Assembly: GCF_050279675.1 (NCBI RefSeq)
Contig: NZ_JBNNUK010000029.1
Span: forward strand, 1 to 31,855
DNA length: 31,855 nt
Reading direction: 5' to 3'
DNA from: Viridibacillus sp050279675
GTDB lineage: Bacteria; Bacillota; Bacilli; Bacillales_A; Planococcaceae
Shown in pieces: positions 1 to 7,922 of the stretch. The position numbers and the translations under genes are program-made. The notes beneath the pieces are model-generated. The model had not been told where the DNA came from and ran no database searches. It saw nothing but the letters and a program-made list of their open reading frames with translations. Each line of letters opens with the position of its first letter. Position 1 is the stretch's first letter.

Positions 1-1
1 A

Positions 2-475
2 CTTGGTGGGCAACCATGGCAATACGCAATATTTAAAGGAGCTTTTCCTATCGGTTATGTTTTAGGTACGGTACTTCTTTTAAAACTACCCAAAATTCCA
101 ACGGTCATGTACGTTGGATTGCTTGGTGGAGGATTATCGTTCGTTCTTTTATTCTTTGTTCAATCAATTCAATTTGCTTTGTTATGTGAATTAATGGGAG
201 GACTATTATTTCCTCTTTTCAATGCACAAAGTGCTACAATTTTTCAACAAGAAGCTCCTCGGGACCGTTTGACCCAACTAAGTGCTGTTCGTCTCTTTAT
301 ATTTAGAGTTTCCATGCCTGTGGGAATATTATTTGCTTCTTCTGCTTTTTTCGAAATTAGCACTCGCAGCATGTACCTAATTATCGGTTTACTAATTGTA
401 GTTCCAGCAACGCTCTTTTTAATTAATTCCGTTAATCACTCAAACAAATCTTATATTAGTATAAAGGACAAATAA
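2..475 (+). CDS. MFS transporter, C-terminal part (5' end outside window)
   Basis: The reading frame is open from the left edge, so the ATG at 107 is internal and the gene begins outside the window. The visible 157 residues form four or five hydrophobic segments separated by short loops. One cytoplasmic-type loop is rich in Q, R and D (around FQQEAPRDRLTQ), a pattern common in the C-terminal half of major facilitator efflux proteins. The tail after the last helix is short and polar and ends in lysines. The substrate cannot be inferred. A hairpin with a T-run follows the stop by about 20 nt, so transcription probably ends there. Family assignment is from hydropathy and general resemblance only. 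Confidence 0.7.
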   Translation, partial: LGGQPWQYAIFKGAFPIGYVLGTVLLLKLPKIPTVMYVGLLGGGLSFVLLFFVQSIQFALLCELMGGLLFPLFNAQSATIFQQEAPRDRLTQLSAVRLFIFRVSMPVGILFASSAFFEISTRSMYLIIGLLIVVPATLFLINSVNHSNKSYISIKDK

Positions 476-496
476 CAGTCAGCTTTTCTATTAAAG

Positions 497-528
497 GAGC
501 GTTGTTCCAAGGAGATAACGCTCTTTTT
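497..528 (+). terminator. Rho-independent terminator after the MFS gene
   Basis: GAGCGTT (497-503) pairs with AACGCTC (517-523), with further TTCC/GGAG pairing in the loop, followed by TTTTT. The loop layout (TCC-aag-GGA) resembles the central hairpins of the repeats at 27055 and 23121, so it may be a relic of the same family. Confidence 0.75.
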
Positions 529-542
529 GATGAACTTTTTGT

Positions 543-616
543 ACTAACGGGGTGCTTTACTTCAATAAGAAGTAGAGCCTTTTTCTTATTGAACTAACAT
601 GGCAGTTTAGTTGAAC
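543..616. repeat. Family-1 intergenic repeat, copy 1
   Basis: The left box (CTAACGGGGTGCTTTACTT) merges into a central hairpin, GCTTTACTTC / GAAGTAGAGC with an AATAA loop, followed by CTTTTTC. The right box starts with TTGAACTAAC, continues into GGCAG and ends with TTTAGTTGAA. The copy separates the MFS gene from the DinB gene and lacks coding potential. Confidence 0.85.
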
Positions 617-685
617 AAGGAGGTAATACTTTTGCTGTTTTGAACATCTCTTAATATGGGGGATATTTAAAAGATGGAGGTTGTT

Positions 686-1204
686 GTGATTTTGAAACTG
701 TTTCAATATAACTGGCAAGTTCGTAATGATTGGTTTACATGGTGCGAAGACATACCGGATGAAGAACTATTAAAGAAACGGGTCGGTGGGTTCGGCAGTA
801 TCCTACATACTCTGTTTCACATTGTAGATGTGGAATATATGTGGATCTTAGGTTTGCGAGGTGAACCAGTACCTGAGGAGCCATTGTTTGAGGATTATAC
901 TAGCTTACAAAAAGTGAAAAATCTTTCAGCTCAATACCATGAGAAAGTGAAGCCATTTGTGACGTCTTGGACAAATGAAATGGATTCTCTGAAACTTTCA
1001 GAAACGGATTTCAATGAAGAACCGATTAGCTCTAGAGACGCACCAATCAGGCGCCGAGTCATTGAATGTACACACGGAGAGATCATACGTCATGTCATTG
1101 TCCACGAAATCCACCATATCGGCCAGTTATCTATATGGGCACGTGAATTAGGAAAGGAGCCTGTTTCCGCAAACCTGAGAGGAAGGGGGCTATTCGAAGA
1201 TTAG
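686..1204 (+). CDS. DinB/YfiT-like putative metal-dependent enzyme
   Basis: This protein of about 172 residues is predicted to form the four-helix DinB/YfiT bundle. Members bind a divalent metal through three histidines and include thiol-dependent transferases; the function here is unknown. Visible signatures are the HIVDVEYMW segment near residues 45-53, with the first metal His, and HEIHHIGQ near 140-147, supplying the other ligands. The longest frame begins at ATG 674, but the GGAGG at 676-680 lies inside its first codons. GTG 686 or TTG 692 is therefore the likely start. The gene stands alone between family-1 copies and is probably cytoplasmic. Confidence 0.85.
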   Translation: MILKLFQYNWQVRNDWFTWCEDIPDEELLKKRVGGFGSILHTLFHIVDVEYMWILGLRGEPVPEEPLFEDYTSLQKVKNLSAQYHEKVKPFVTSWTNEMDSLKLSETDFNEEPISSRDAPIRRRVIECTHGEIIRHVIVHEIHHIGQLSIWARELGKEPVSANLRGRGLFED

Positions 1205-1260
1205 ATTATCTTTTCACAAATGGGGACAATCGTGGAATAAGAAAGGACTTTACATATTAG

Positions 1261-1410
1261 TCATATTTAAAATATGTAATTACTTTTAAAAATTTAGGTC
1301 TTGGTAATGTTTATTATCCAGGAGGAAATAGATTAGATAGAGTTGCAGTAACCTTTGAAAAAGATGATTATCTGCTATTAAATAAAAAACTAGAAGAAGG
1401 AGATGTATAA
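1261..1410 (+). pseudogene. 3' remnant of an unidentified gene
   Basis: An open stretch of about 49 codons without a start or ribosome site ends at TAA 1408-1410. It includes a readable YYPGGNRLDRV segment followed by a charged helix. A good terminator follows 45 nt later, which suggests the tail of a former gene left with its own terminator. I do not recognise the family. Confidence 0.35.
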
Positions 1411-1454
1411 ATAACTGAAGGGTTTTTCTTTAAAATGATCAATCCTATTATTTG

Positions 1455-1482
1455 AAAATACGCTTAAAACGTATTTTTTTTT
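1455..1482. terminator. Rho-independent terminator
   Basis: AAAATACG (1455-1462) and CGTATTTT (1470-1477) pair around a 7-nt loop and are followed by more T residues. The leading A-run makes it potentially bidirectional. Confidence 0.7.
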
Positions 1483-1495
1483 ACAAGGGAGACTT

Positions 1496-1609
1496 GTAAC
1501 GGGATTAGTAGAACTTCAAAAAGATAGAAAAAGATCTGAAGGATACTTGTTCATTATTATTTCCTTGCTTATATTCTTCGTCTCTATACTGGACTTCTTA
1601 TTGAATTAA
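1496..1609 (+). pseudogene. Remnant encoding a single membrane helix
   Basis: A 37-codon open frame has a charged stretch (LQKDRKRSEGY) followed by one strongly hydrophobic helix. It has no ATG, GTG or TTG start with a ribosome site. Its stop codon lies inside the left box of family-1 copy 2, so the repeat may have truncated a membrane protein gene here. Low confidence. Confidence 0.3.
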
Positions 1610-1687
1610 CAGGGTGTCTTAGTGGGAAATCTTGGAGCTGTTCAGACAGCTCTTTTTTTATTCAACTAACGGGGCAGGTTAGTTCAA
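1601..1687. repeat. Family-1 intergenic repeat, copy 2
   Basis: Left box TTGAATTAACAGGGTGTCTTAG. Central hairpin GAGCTGT-tcag-ACAGCTC (1635-1652) followed by seven T. Right box TTCAACTAAC, GGGGCAG, GTTAGTTCAA. The central hairpin is of the 'GAGCTGT' subtype shared with the copies at 19017, 25206 and 30721. Confidence 0.9.
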
Positions 1688-1768
1688 CAAGCAGTAAAGA
1701 GGACTTTTTTATAAATAAAAAAGTCCTAAAAAAAAGGATCTTTTAATTGGATAAATTAATACTCAGAA

Positions 1769-1873
1769 TTAAGCGTTAATCTGGCGAAGAATATCATGTA
1801 CATCAACGTGAGATCTTTTCTCAATTATTTTGCCGTCAGATGATAAAGTTGATTGTGTAACATCTTTATGTTA
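1769..1873 (-). pseudogene. Minus-strand 3' remnant, unidentified; rest of 1690-2230 gene-free
   Basis: On the minus strand an open stretch of about 34 codons (containing SSDGKIIEKRSHVDVHDIL) ends at a TAA (plus 1769-1771), with no start. Downstream on that strand is an 11-bp hairpin, AGGACTTTTTT / AAAAAAGTCCT (1700-1727). The rest of 1875-2130 shows only short hydrophobic fragments and no complete gene. Confidence 0.25.
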
Positions 1874-2133
1874 CTTTAAGTACAATTTTAAAAAAATCAT
1901 TCAAGTGAATGGGTAAATTACTTTTCAAATATAATTCCAAAATGGTATTGGGGAAGCTTCACTTGATTGAGTATTTTTAATACTAAATTTTCACCACCAT
2001 TTAATAATAGGTTTTGATTTTGAGCCAATGTCCAAAGATGGACCTCTTTATTGTAGTAACAGGTGTCATAGGTGGAACACTAATGACACTCATTTAAATT
2101 ATTTCATACGAAAATTATCTATTCTTAAATCTT

Positions 2134-2174
2134 AAAAACAAACGGAAAAGGTTTTATTATTTCCGTTTGTTTTT
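2134..2174. terminator. Strong bidirectional hairpin terminator
   Basis: AAAAACAAACGGAAA and TTTCCGTTTGTTTTT pair over about 14-15 bp around a short AT-rich loop. No intact gene ends just upstream on either strand, so it is probably the leftover terminator of a lost gene. Confidence 0.75.
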
Positions 2175-2249
2175 CATTTGTAAATAATCCAAGTAGTACA
2201 ACATACATTAGCAGTAAACTAAGTTGTTTAAATGGAAGGAGAAGATTGC

Positions 2250-2795
2250 TTGAATAGATCATTACTGGATTCCCTTAGAAAAGGAGGATTCATATTCTAT
2301 GCAAGGCATGGGGAAGCAACCGTTGGAAGAGATCTACCAAATATAAATTTTCAAAACTGCTTAACCCAAAGAAACCTTTCTGAAAAGGGACGTAGGCAGG
2401 CTATTTACTATGGAGAAATTCTCCGATTTTTACGAATACCGATTAAATACCCTGTAGCTGCAAGTCCTTTTTGTAGGACCATTGAAACAGCACAGTTAGC
2501 ATTTGGGAGTGGGAATGTTCAAGTTGATCCCTTTTGGGTTGAAATATATAGTTTGAGTGATAATTTACTTTGTGGGGACAGACAAAGAATACTGAATGGT
2601 CTTCAGTCAGTGCTAGAATCAAAGCCAGAAGAGGGAAGAAATACTATAATAATTGCTCATAGTTTTCCAGAAGGAATAAGTTTAGGTCAAATACCAAATT
2701 TGGGGACAGTTATTGTAAAACCAAGAGGGATAGGAAGCGGTTATGAAGTAGTTAGTCAATTATCTTTATCAGATTTAAGTAATTTAGGGAGTTAG
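2250..2795 (+). CDS. Histidine phosphatase superfamily protein
   Basis: This cytoplasmic protein of about 181 residues belongs to the branch-1/2 histidine phosphatase (phosphoglycerate mutase-like) superfamily. It carries the catalytic RHG motif at residues 19-21, where His20 would take the phosphate. A basic/SPF segment (AASPFCRTIETAQ) supplies phosphate-binding Arg, and the second catalytic His is at about 137 in IIAHSFPEG. The longest frame begins at ATG 2232, but GGAAGGAGAAG (2234-2244) is a ribosome site inside it. TTG 2250 is therefore the better start. The substrate is unknown. It is a single gene between a strong terminator and a family-1 half copy. Confidence 0.85.
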   Translation: MNRSLLDSLRKGGFIFYARHGEATVGRDLPNINFQNCLTQRNLSEKGRRQAIYYGEILRFLRIPIKYPVAASPFCRTIETAQLAFGSGNVQVDPFWVEIYSLSDNLLCGDRQRILNGLQSVLESKPEEGRNTIIIAHSFPEGISLGQIPNLGTVIVKPRGIGSGYEVVSQLSLSDLSNLGS

Positions 2796-2852
2796 ATATA
2801 TCTGTTCAAACTTGATTATCACTCTTTTAAAAAAAGTATGTGAATCATTACA

Positions 2853-2881
2853 CTTAAACTAACGGGGCAGTTTAGTTGAAG
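2853..2881. repeat. Family-1 repeat, right box only (copy 3)
   Basis: A solitary right box: CTTAAACTAAC, GGGGCAG, TTTAGTTGAAG. There is no central hairpin or left box. It lies between the phosphatase gene and the next terminator. Confidence 0.8.
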
Positions 2882-2919
2882 AGAGCAAAATTAAACTTTT
2901 TATAGAAATTATAAACTTG

Positions 2920-2955
2920 AAAATAATCCATTTTGTTCCTGTAATGGATTATTTT
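2920..2955. terminator. Hairpin terminator before the ArsR/MFS operon
   Basis: AAAATAATCCATT (2920-2932) and AATGGATTATTTT (2943-2955) form a perfect 13-bp stem with a 10-nt loop. Confidence 0.75.
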
Positions 2956-2957
2956 CA

Positions 2958-3007
2958 TTTACATTTTTATGTTTTTGAACTATAGTTAATAAAAATTAAC
3001 CGGTTAA
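2958..3007 (+). promoter_or_regulatory. SigA-type promoter with overlapping dyads upstream of the arsR-family gene
   Basis: TTTACA (2958-2963), a 17-nt spacer and TATAGT (2981-2986) fit a SigA promoter. Directly downstream, GTTAAT-aaaa-ATTAAC (2985-3000) runs into the palindrome TTAACCGGTTAA (2996-3007). This sits over the likely transcription start and just before the ribosome site, where an autorepressor would bind. The link to the regulator at 3023 is inferred. Confidence 0.6.
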
Positions 3008-3022
3008 AAAGGAGAATGAGTT

Positions 3023-3616
3023 GTGCACCAAAAATCCATATTCATTATTGAAAGTTATGAACAGTTAAAGGTTATTAGTGATCCTTTACGTACTAAAATG
3101 TTAATTTTTTTGGTCGAACAGCCCCATACAGGCCAAATGCTTGCTCAAGAGCTTAACTTATCTAGAGCAAAAATTCTTTACCATCTTCGTGAACTGGAGA
3201 AACACAAAATCATTCAGCTCGTAAGAAAAGAAGAGCGAGGAGGAAATATTTTAAAGTTTTACCAAGCTGTAGCTAGGGGGTTCATTCCGGCGAATCATTT
3301 ATTAAATTATGTGGAATCAAAAGACGCTACTAGACAATCATACTTAGAAGTGATTGATCGTGCTAAAACAAGAGTGTTAACAGCTCCTGATAATTCCTTT
3401 GAATTAAATTCATCAAATGTAGAAGAATGGCCAAAACTCTCTATCCAAAAAGAATTGAAAGTAAGTAAAGAAAAATTTCTGGAATTTACGCGTAAGTATA
3501 GAGAGCTCTTAGAAAAACTTGAAGAAAAAGATACTGATATAGATATAGAGCAGCAAAATTACTATTTAATGACCACTGCTTTTCAAATCGAAGAGCCTCT
3601 TTTTAAAAACAAGTAA
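3023..3616 (+). CDS. ArsR-type winged-helix transcriptional regulator
   Basis: The N-terminal 90 residues form a winged helix typical of ArsR-like (HTH_20/HTH_5) regulators. Residues ISDPLRTKMLIFL start the domain, and the recognition region MLAQELNLSRAKILYHLRELEK ends near residue 59. A wing with a GG turn follows. The C-terminal 100 residues are charged, largely helical, and may bind ligand or dimerise. GTG 3023 has GGAG eight nt upstream. The downstream MFS gene overlaps or abuts the stop, so this is a two-gene operon. The regulator probably represses it through the dyads at 2985-3007. No cysteine metal-binding motif of the classic ArsR type is seen. Confidence 0.85.
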   Translation: MHQKSIFIIESYEQLKVISDPLRTKMLIFLVEQPHTGQMLAQELNLSRAKILYHLRELEKHKIIQLVRKEERGGNILKFYQAVARGFIPANHLLNYVESKDATRQSYLEVIDRAKTRVLTAPDNSFELNSSNVEEWPKLSIQKELKVSKEKFLEFTRKYRELLEKLEEKDTDIDIEQQNYYLMTTAFQIEEPLFKNK

Positions 3617-3639
3617 TGATTTTGAGGGAGGGAATTCTA

Positions 3640-4902
3640 TTGAGTAGAGATTTGAGTAGAGACCAAGCGTTAATAGAAACGAAGAATGACGTTGTTTCTT
3701 CAAGTTTGTTGAAAAATCGGGCATTTGTTTTTTTATGGCTATCGAGTACAACATCTTTTTTAGCTTTATCTACTTATTTGTTTGCTGAGCAATGGTATAT
3801 CATCACAGTTCTAAATAAAGAAAGTGCTCTAGGGATTGTAATGATGGTGACTATGATTCCACGTGTAATCTTTATGACTATCGGCGGGGTGTGGGCTGAC
3901 CGTTATAAAAGGTCTCAAATCATGCTTGTTTCAAGCCTAGTAAGATGTATATTGGTTGTGGTTATGATCTTTTTTCTTAAAATGAGTATTCTGGAATTAT
4001 GGCCGCTAATTTGCTTCGCATTATTGTTTGGTGTTCTAGATGCATTCTTTTCTCCAGCTAACACATCACTACTTCCAGCCCTAGTTACAAAGGATGTACT
4101 TACACGATCAAATTCATTTATACAGAGTTCAAATCAAATTGCTATGTTTTCTGGACCAATGATTGGTGGCTGGGTGCTTACTGTTGGATCTTTTACTCTT
4201 TTGTTTTCAATCATCGCTATCTTTTTAACTATGACTTTCATTTTCTCGTTTTTAATAAAAGAAAATGTAAATACAATTCCACAAAAAAAGGGTTCGACAA
4301 AAGAAAAATTAAGAGAAGGATTAACCTATGTTTGGAAGATGCCTTTTCTAAAAAATATGCTCTTTATTCTAGTTATTATAAACTTTTTCTTTTTTGGTCC
4401 TCTACTTATGGGCATACCTCTCATAGTGGATAAAGTGATTCATGGAGTGGCTTTAGATTTAAGCTTCTTACAGAGTTCTTACCAAGGAGGGATGCTCGTT
4501 GGGGCAATAATTGTCGGGATACTTAACTTAAGAAAGAAAAGAGGATTGATCATCTTAGTAATGATAACTTTCCTTGGAATTCTCCTGTCCCTACTTGGTC
4601 AAATCGGATTCCTTTGGCAAGGCATTGTCTTACTTTCAATGATGGGTGTACTTTCATCCATTATTAATGTTTCACTCATCTCAACTATTCAAGAGCAAAG
4701 TGATGAAGAAAAAATGGGAAGAGTGATGAGCCTTATTAATGCCTCATCTAATGGACTTGTTCCTCTCTCCTACGCTTTTGTTTCATTGGCTCTTGTCTTG
4801 AACCTAACAATCTCAAACATAATGCTTTTATGTGGAATCTTAATCGTGGTCATTTCAGTAATATTTACACTGTATTCAAAAGTAATAAAAGAAGTTAATT
4901 GA
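3640..4902 (+). CDS. MFS efflux transporter
   Basis: This protein of about 420 residues has 12 predicted membrane helices and resembles the MFS_3/EntS-like group of drug or macrolide exporters. Motif A between helices 2 and 3 is visible as GGVWADRYKRSQ, and a conserved DAFFSPANTSLLP stretch follows helix 4. A long frame starts at ATG 3616, overlapping the regulator's stop, but GGGAGG at 3627-3632 places the start at TTG 3640, 7 nt downstream. Co-transcription with the ArsR-type gene suggests inducible export of a toxic small molecule; the substrate is unknown. Confidence 0.88.
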   Translation: MSRDLSRDQALIETKNDVVSSSLLKNRAFVFLWLSSTTSFLALSTYLFAEQWYIITVLNKESALGIVMMVTMIPRVIFMTIGGVWADRYKRSQIMLVSSLVRCILVVVMIFFLKMSILELWPLICFALLFGVLDAFFSPANTSLLPALVTKDVLTRSNSFIQSSNQIAMFSGPMIGGWVLTVGSFTLLFSIIAIFLTMTFIFSFLIKENVNTIPQKKGSTKEKLREGLTYVWKMPFLKNMLFILVIINFFFFGPLLMGIPLIVDKVIHGVALDLSFLQSSYQGGMLVGAIIVGILNLRKKRGLIILVMITFLGILLSLLGQIGFLWQGIVLLSMMGVLSSIINVSLISTIQEQSDEEKMGRVMSLINASSNGLVPLSYAFVSLALVLNLTISNIMLLCGILIVVISVIFTLYSKVIKEVN

Positions 4903-4966
4903 TTTTTTGAAGACATAAGTAAAGGACCAATTAACAAATAGAAGACAGTTAGTTGGTTCGGGAAAT

Positions 4967-5085
4967 AGTTCAACTATCGAGGGTGTAGCTTTTTCTTATT
5001 CAACTAACGGGTGCTTTAGTAAACAAGTGGCTACCTTTAAGGGTAACTTATTCTTATTGAACTAACGGGGCAGGTTAGTTCAATA
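4967..5085. repeat. Family-1 repeat, copy 4 with an extra partial unit
   Basis: A partial unit (AGTTCAACTATCGAGGGTGTAG, 4967-4988) precedes a full copy from about 4999. The left box CAACTAACGGGTGCTTTAGT is followed by a weak central stem (GGCTACC/GGGTAACT region). The right box (5056-5084) is a perfect 11-bp stem, ATTGAACTAAC / GTTAGTTCAAT, around GGGGCAG. The 11-bp stem keeps pairing although its bases differ from other copies. Confidence 0.88.
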
Positions 5086-5091
5086 TAATAA

Positions 5092-5127
5092 AAAGAAGGC
5101 TCGGAATAATTTCTCCGAACCTTCTTT
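5092..5127. terminator. Terminator of the minus-strand lipoprotein gene
   Basis: AAAGAAGG-TCGGA pairs with TCCGA-CCTTCTTT around a short loop. On the minus strand a T-rich run follows, right after the stop codon of the DUF2268-type gene. Confidence 0.75.
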
Positions 5128-5128
5128 A

Positions 5129-6097
5129 TTAATTTAATATTTCATTATAATCACTATTACGCAATAGGTCTTTCGAAAGGAGTCCTGTCCATTTTGGTAC
5201 TGGAACTTCTGGATTATTCTTTATATAGTTTTGAGTTATTTCATATCCAATTTTATAATTTGACCATAAAGGAATGCCCTTTGTAGAATCTCCATTAAAT
5301 AATTGATTATAGTCGTTTATCGATGTTGAATCTATTTTATTTTTTACTTCAATCAAAACTTTTTCAAAAGTTTCATTTGGCAATGGTTCAGTCCAAGGTG
5401 CTTTAATGTTAGGATAAACGATCTCAGCAAAAGAGTCAGCTTTTCCTTCGGATATTGTACTATCGAACAACGAATAAAAAGCCTGATCAGCATTTAAAAG
5501 TATATTAACAGTATGATGATATTCGTGTGCTACGGTGTACCTAAGCATTTCCTCCGTATAAGTTGAATCAATTAGTAGGAATATCGTATTGGAGGAAAAA
5601 GTATTTCCAGCAACACCTTGCATTTTATCAACAGCAAACTGATCCTCTTTTCGAATGGGGAGGATAAAAATATTAATATCGTCCCCAGGTAAGAGTTCAG
5701 CAGACTTAATTAAAGCATCTTTTATGCACTCATTGATTTTATCCTGATTTTTTAGTAAAAAATTTGTGTTTTCTTCAATTCGTTCTAAATCGTTAGTAGG
5801 TAAAAAAGGATAATCTAATAAGAAGTTTATAGAAGACTTTTCCTTAATAGATGACAACACTTTCTCAGAATAGACGTTTTTGTTACTTTCTTTAGGGTTC
5901 TCTTTTGAATATTTTGCATACTCAAGATATTCCCCGTAAAATGGAATGATTTTGAATGTTTTCCCCTCATGAGAAAAACTAACTTCTTTTTGTGTTAAAT
6001 TTTCTTTATTAGGAATCTGAATATCTTGAGCGTTCTCACTTGTACACCCAATAAGAAATAATGAAGTTAGAATAACCAAACTTATAAAGCGTTTCAC
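5129..6097 (-). CDS. DUF2268-type putative zinc protease, lipoprotein
   Basis: The 322-residue protein has a lipoprotein signal: basic start, hydrophobic stretch, and LIGC lipobox with Cys18. It would be anchored on the outer face of the membrane. The C-terminal half carries a zincin motif, HEYHH (191-195), and SEGKAD (216-221), the third-ligand region of DUF2268 putative Zn-dependent proteases. The N-terminal 90 residues are polar. GTG 6097 is preceded by AAAGGAG at proper spacing. It is the only intact minus-strand gene in the first 8.5 kb and is flanked by family-1 copies. The substrate is unknown. Confidence 0.82.
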   Translation of the reverse strand: MKRFISLVILTSLFLIGCTSENAQDIQIPNKENLTQKEVSFSHEGKTFKIIPFYGEYLEYAKYSKENPKESNKNVYSEKVLSSIKEKSSINFLLDYPFLPTNDLERIEENTNFLLKNQDKINECIKDALIKSAELLPGDDINIFILPIRKEDQFAVDKMQGVAGNTFSSNTIFLLIDSTYTEEMLRYTVAHEYHHTVNILLNADQAFYSLFDSTISEGKADSFAEIVYPNIKAPWTEPLPNETFEKVLIEVKNKIDSTSINDYNQLFNGDSTKGIPLWSNYKIGYEITQNYIKNNPEVPVPKWTGLLSKDLLRNSDYNEILN

Positions 6098-6189
6098 TCA
6101 ATTGCTCCTTTCTAAAAATATTATCTTCGATTTATTCTACTGATATATGGAAAGAGAAGTTTCAATTTTTTGATTTTTAGTTCCCCACT

Positions 6190-6267
6190 TATTGAACTAT
6201 AGAAGGCGTTTCATTAAGAAGGAGAAATGCCTTTTCTTATTGAAGTAAAGGGGCAGGTTAGTTTAAT
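6190..6267. repeat. Family-1 repeat, copy 5
   Basis: The left box is degraded (TATTGAACTATAG). The central hairpin AAGGCGTTTC (6203-6212) / GAAATGCCTT (6224-6233) includes a G-T wobble and is followed by TTC-TTATT. The right box is TTGAAGTAAAGGGGCAG followed by GTTAGTTTAA. Confidence 0.82.
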
Positions 6268-6294
6268 AAGTTACTATAAAAGGGGGAATAGTTT

Positions 6295-6507
6295 GTGAAG
6301 AATCAAGTGTGGCATTTCATATTGGGGCTAATCGTAATAATTTTAAGCACACCTTTAGGATATTTCTCAATTAAAGTAGTGTATTCTAATGAAAACTTAA
6401 CTGGAGAATATGTTCCTATATTAAATGGATTCATACATTCATTTATGTTAGTGGGTACTTTAATATTTAGTGTTGGATTATTAAATATCTTGAGAGATAA
6501 ATATTAG
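6295..6507 (+). CDS. Small two-helix membrane protein
   Basis: This 70-residue protein has two hydrophobic segments (about residues 7-28 and 45-64) separated by a polar loop with NENLTGEY. GTG 6295 follows AGGGGGAA at good distance, so translation is well supported. It stands alone with repeats 28 bp upstream and 16 bp downstream, a very compact unit. There is little room for a private promoter outside the repeat. No family recognised. Confidence 0.65.
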   Translation: MKNQVWHFILGLIVIILSTPLGYFSIKVVYSNENLTGEYVPILNGFIHSFMLVGTLIFSVGLLNILRDKY

Positions 6508-6522
6508 TTTGTGAAGAATCAT

Positions 6523-6613
6523 ACTTAAACTAACGGGTGATTTACTTGAAGATCATTGAGTTGCATATGCAGCTCTTTTTTCTTTATTGAACAAACGGGG
6601 CAGGATAGTTGAA
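6523..6613. repeat. Family-1 repeat, copy 6 (GAGTTGCA subtype)
   Basis: Left box CTTAAACTAACGGGTG. Central hairpin GAGTTGCA / TGCAGCTC followed by six T and CTTTATTGAA. Right box AACAAACGGGGCAGGATAG. The 45-nt core is nearly identical to the copies at 26201 and 29077, which suggests fairly recent spread of this subtype. Confidence 0.9.
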
Positions 6614-6644
6614 TCATGGGACATGTATTATTAAAATTAATACC

Positions 6645-6673
6645 TTGCATTATAGGGTAATATAAATTATATT
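6645..6673 (+). promoter_or_regulatory. Candidate SigA promoter of padR-like operon
   Basis: TTGCAT (6645-6650), a 17-nt spacer and TATATT (6668-6673). TACC...GGTA arms (6641-6658) surround the -35 region and could be an operator. The start point would fall just before the ribosome site, giving a very short leader. Confidence 0.4.
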
Positions 6674-6693
6674 TGTACCAGGAGGTGGAAATA

Positions 6694-7044
6694 ATGGAAG
6701 TTAATAAAGAAGTTTTAAAAGGACATATTGATACGTTAATTCTCTCACTTTTACATAGTAAGGATATGTACGGATATGAACTAGCAAAATTAGTTCGAGA
6801 ACAGAGTAATAATCAGTTTGAACTTAAAGAAGGGACTCTTTATCTGTCATTAAAGCGTTTGGAGAAAAAAAAATGGATTTCTTCTTACTGGGGAGATGAA
6901 CAAGGTCCTGGAGGTAGGAGGAAATATTATAAACTTACACCATTAGGGGTAAAAGGATTTGAGGAAAAATGTAAGGAATGGAAGTTTGTTAAAAACATTA
7001 TTGATTCGTTTTTAGAAAGGACGGGAAAAAATGAAACAAATTGA
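6694..7044 (+). CDS. PadR family transcriptional regulator
   Basis: This 116-residue PadR-type winged-helix repressor shows the usual landmarks. LKGHIDTLILSLL opens the domain, followed by MYGYELAKLV, then KEGTLYLSLKRLEKKKWISSYW as recognition helix and wing. GGRRKYYKLTPLG is the hallmark wing end. A longer frame starts at TTG 6673, but AGGAGGTGG lies at 6681-6689, so ATG 6694 is the start. Its 3' end overlaps the next gene by 14 nt. PadR genes paired with a HAAS/DUF1700-type membrane protein are a common Bacillus arrangement, and autoregulation is usual in the family. Confidence 0.92.
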   Translation: MEVNKEVLKGHIDTLILSLLHSKDMYGYELAKLVREQSNNQFELKEGTLYLSLKRLEKKKWISSYWGDEQGPGGRRKYYKLTPLGVKGFEEKCKEWKFVKNIIDSFLERTGKNETN

Positions 7045-7780
7045 TGAATTTGTGAATTCGATATATGCGAATATTAGTGGAAAAGAAGCAAAGGAAATGA
7101 AAGAAGAAATGAGAACGCATTTAGTAGAAGCTGTTGAAGAATTAAAAACAGAAGGAAAAAGCGAACAAGAAGCAATTTCTATTGCTATCAATAGGTTCGG
7201 TGATGAAAAACAAATCACAAAAGGGTTAATCAGTATATTTAAAGCACAAAACAAGATAGTTAAAAATCTATTTCGTGTAACTCTTATTTCTTTAATTATT
7301 AGTTTAGGGAGTTTCATAGGTCTATTTGTAAGAGACCAAGTAGCTATAAATGTACAATTAAATGTACAGGATACTCTTAACTCTGTAATTAGTAATTCAG
7401 GAGATAAAAAATTTACAGAAGCTGAGAAAAATCAAATTATTTCAGACCTTAAAGAAGTTACTAATGATAAATTAGAGTATTTTTTCTTATACAAAAAGCC
7501 AGGTGATATTCCAGAGTCTATTGATAGAACAGAATTTCCTCAAGTTTATAGCGAAATGGATGAAGTAATTAAATACGGAATTTCACACAAGAATATGTAT
7601 TTCTCGAATCAAAATAAAAAATGGTACGCTGAGGTTGGATATAATGGTTCACAACCATCAGGGACGCTTTATACTATTCCATATAGTTTTTTTATTATCT
7701 CTGCTATTCTTGGTTTTGTAGTTTTTATATTAAAACAAAATTCACAGCGTAAAATGCTAAATATTTTTTTAAAAGATTAA
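7031..7780 (+). CDS. HAAS-domain membrane protein, PadR partner
   Basis: The 249-residue protein starts with a charged helical domain of about 70 residues of the HAAS/permease-prefix type, visible as SEQEAISIAINRFGDEKQITKGL. It has a first membrane helix at about 75-98, an extracytoplasmic part of about 120 residues, and a second helix near 217-234 with a short basic tail. HAAS domains are thought to sense or transmit signals together with PadR regulators. The start lies inside the padR gene (14-nt overlap), indicating translational coupling. The outer domain is not recognised. Confidence 0.75.
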   Translation: MKQIDEFVNSIYANISGKEAKEMKEEMRTHLVEAVEELKTEGKSEQEAISIAINRFGDEKQITKGLISIFKAQNKIVKNLFRVTLISLIISLGSFIGLFVRDQVAINVQLNVQDTLNSVISNSGDKKFTEAEKNQIISDLKEVTNDKLEYFFLYKKPGDIPESIDRTEFPQVYSEMDEVIKYGISHKNMYFSNQNKKWYAEVGYNGSQPSGTLYTIPYSFFIISAILGFVVFILKQNSQRKMLNIFLKD

Positions 7781-7785
7781 TCTAC

Positions 7786-7847
7786 TATTAAAGAAGACGA
7801 TTGTTCAATAGAGCAGTCGCTTTTTTAATAGCGGAGCAGGTTTATGA
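7786..7847. repeat. Family-1 repeat, strongly diverged (copy 7)
   Basis: GACGATTG / CAGTCGC-type central hairpin with TTTTTT, then a right box reduced to GCGGAGCAGGTTTATGAA. It acts as a likely terminator after the HAAS gene. Confidence 0.55.
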
Positions 7848-7922
7848 AAGCTGGCAACTTTAATTAATTTCATTAGAAACACCGTAATTGATTATTGATA
7901 TTGAAATGAAAAGTTATTTACG

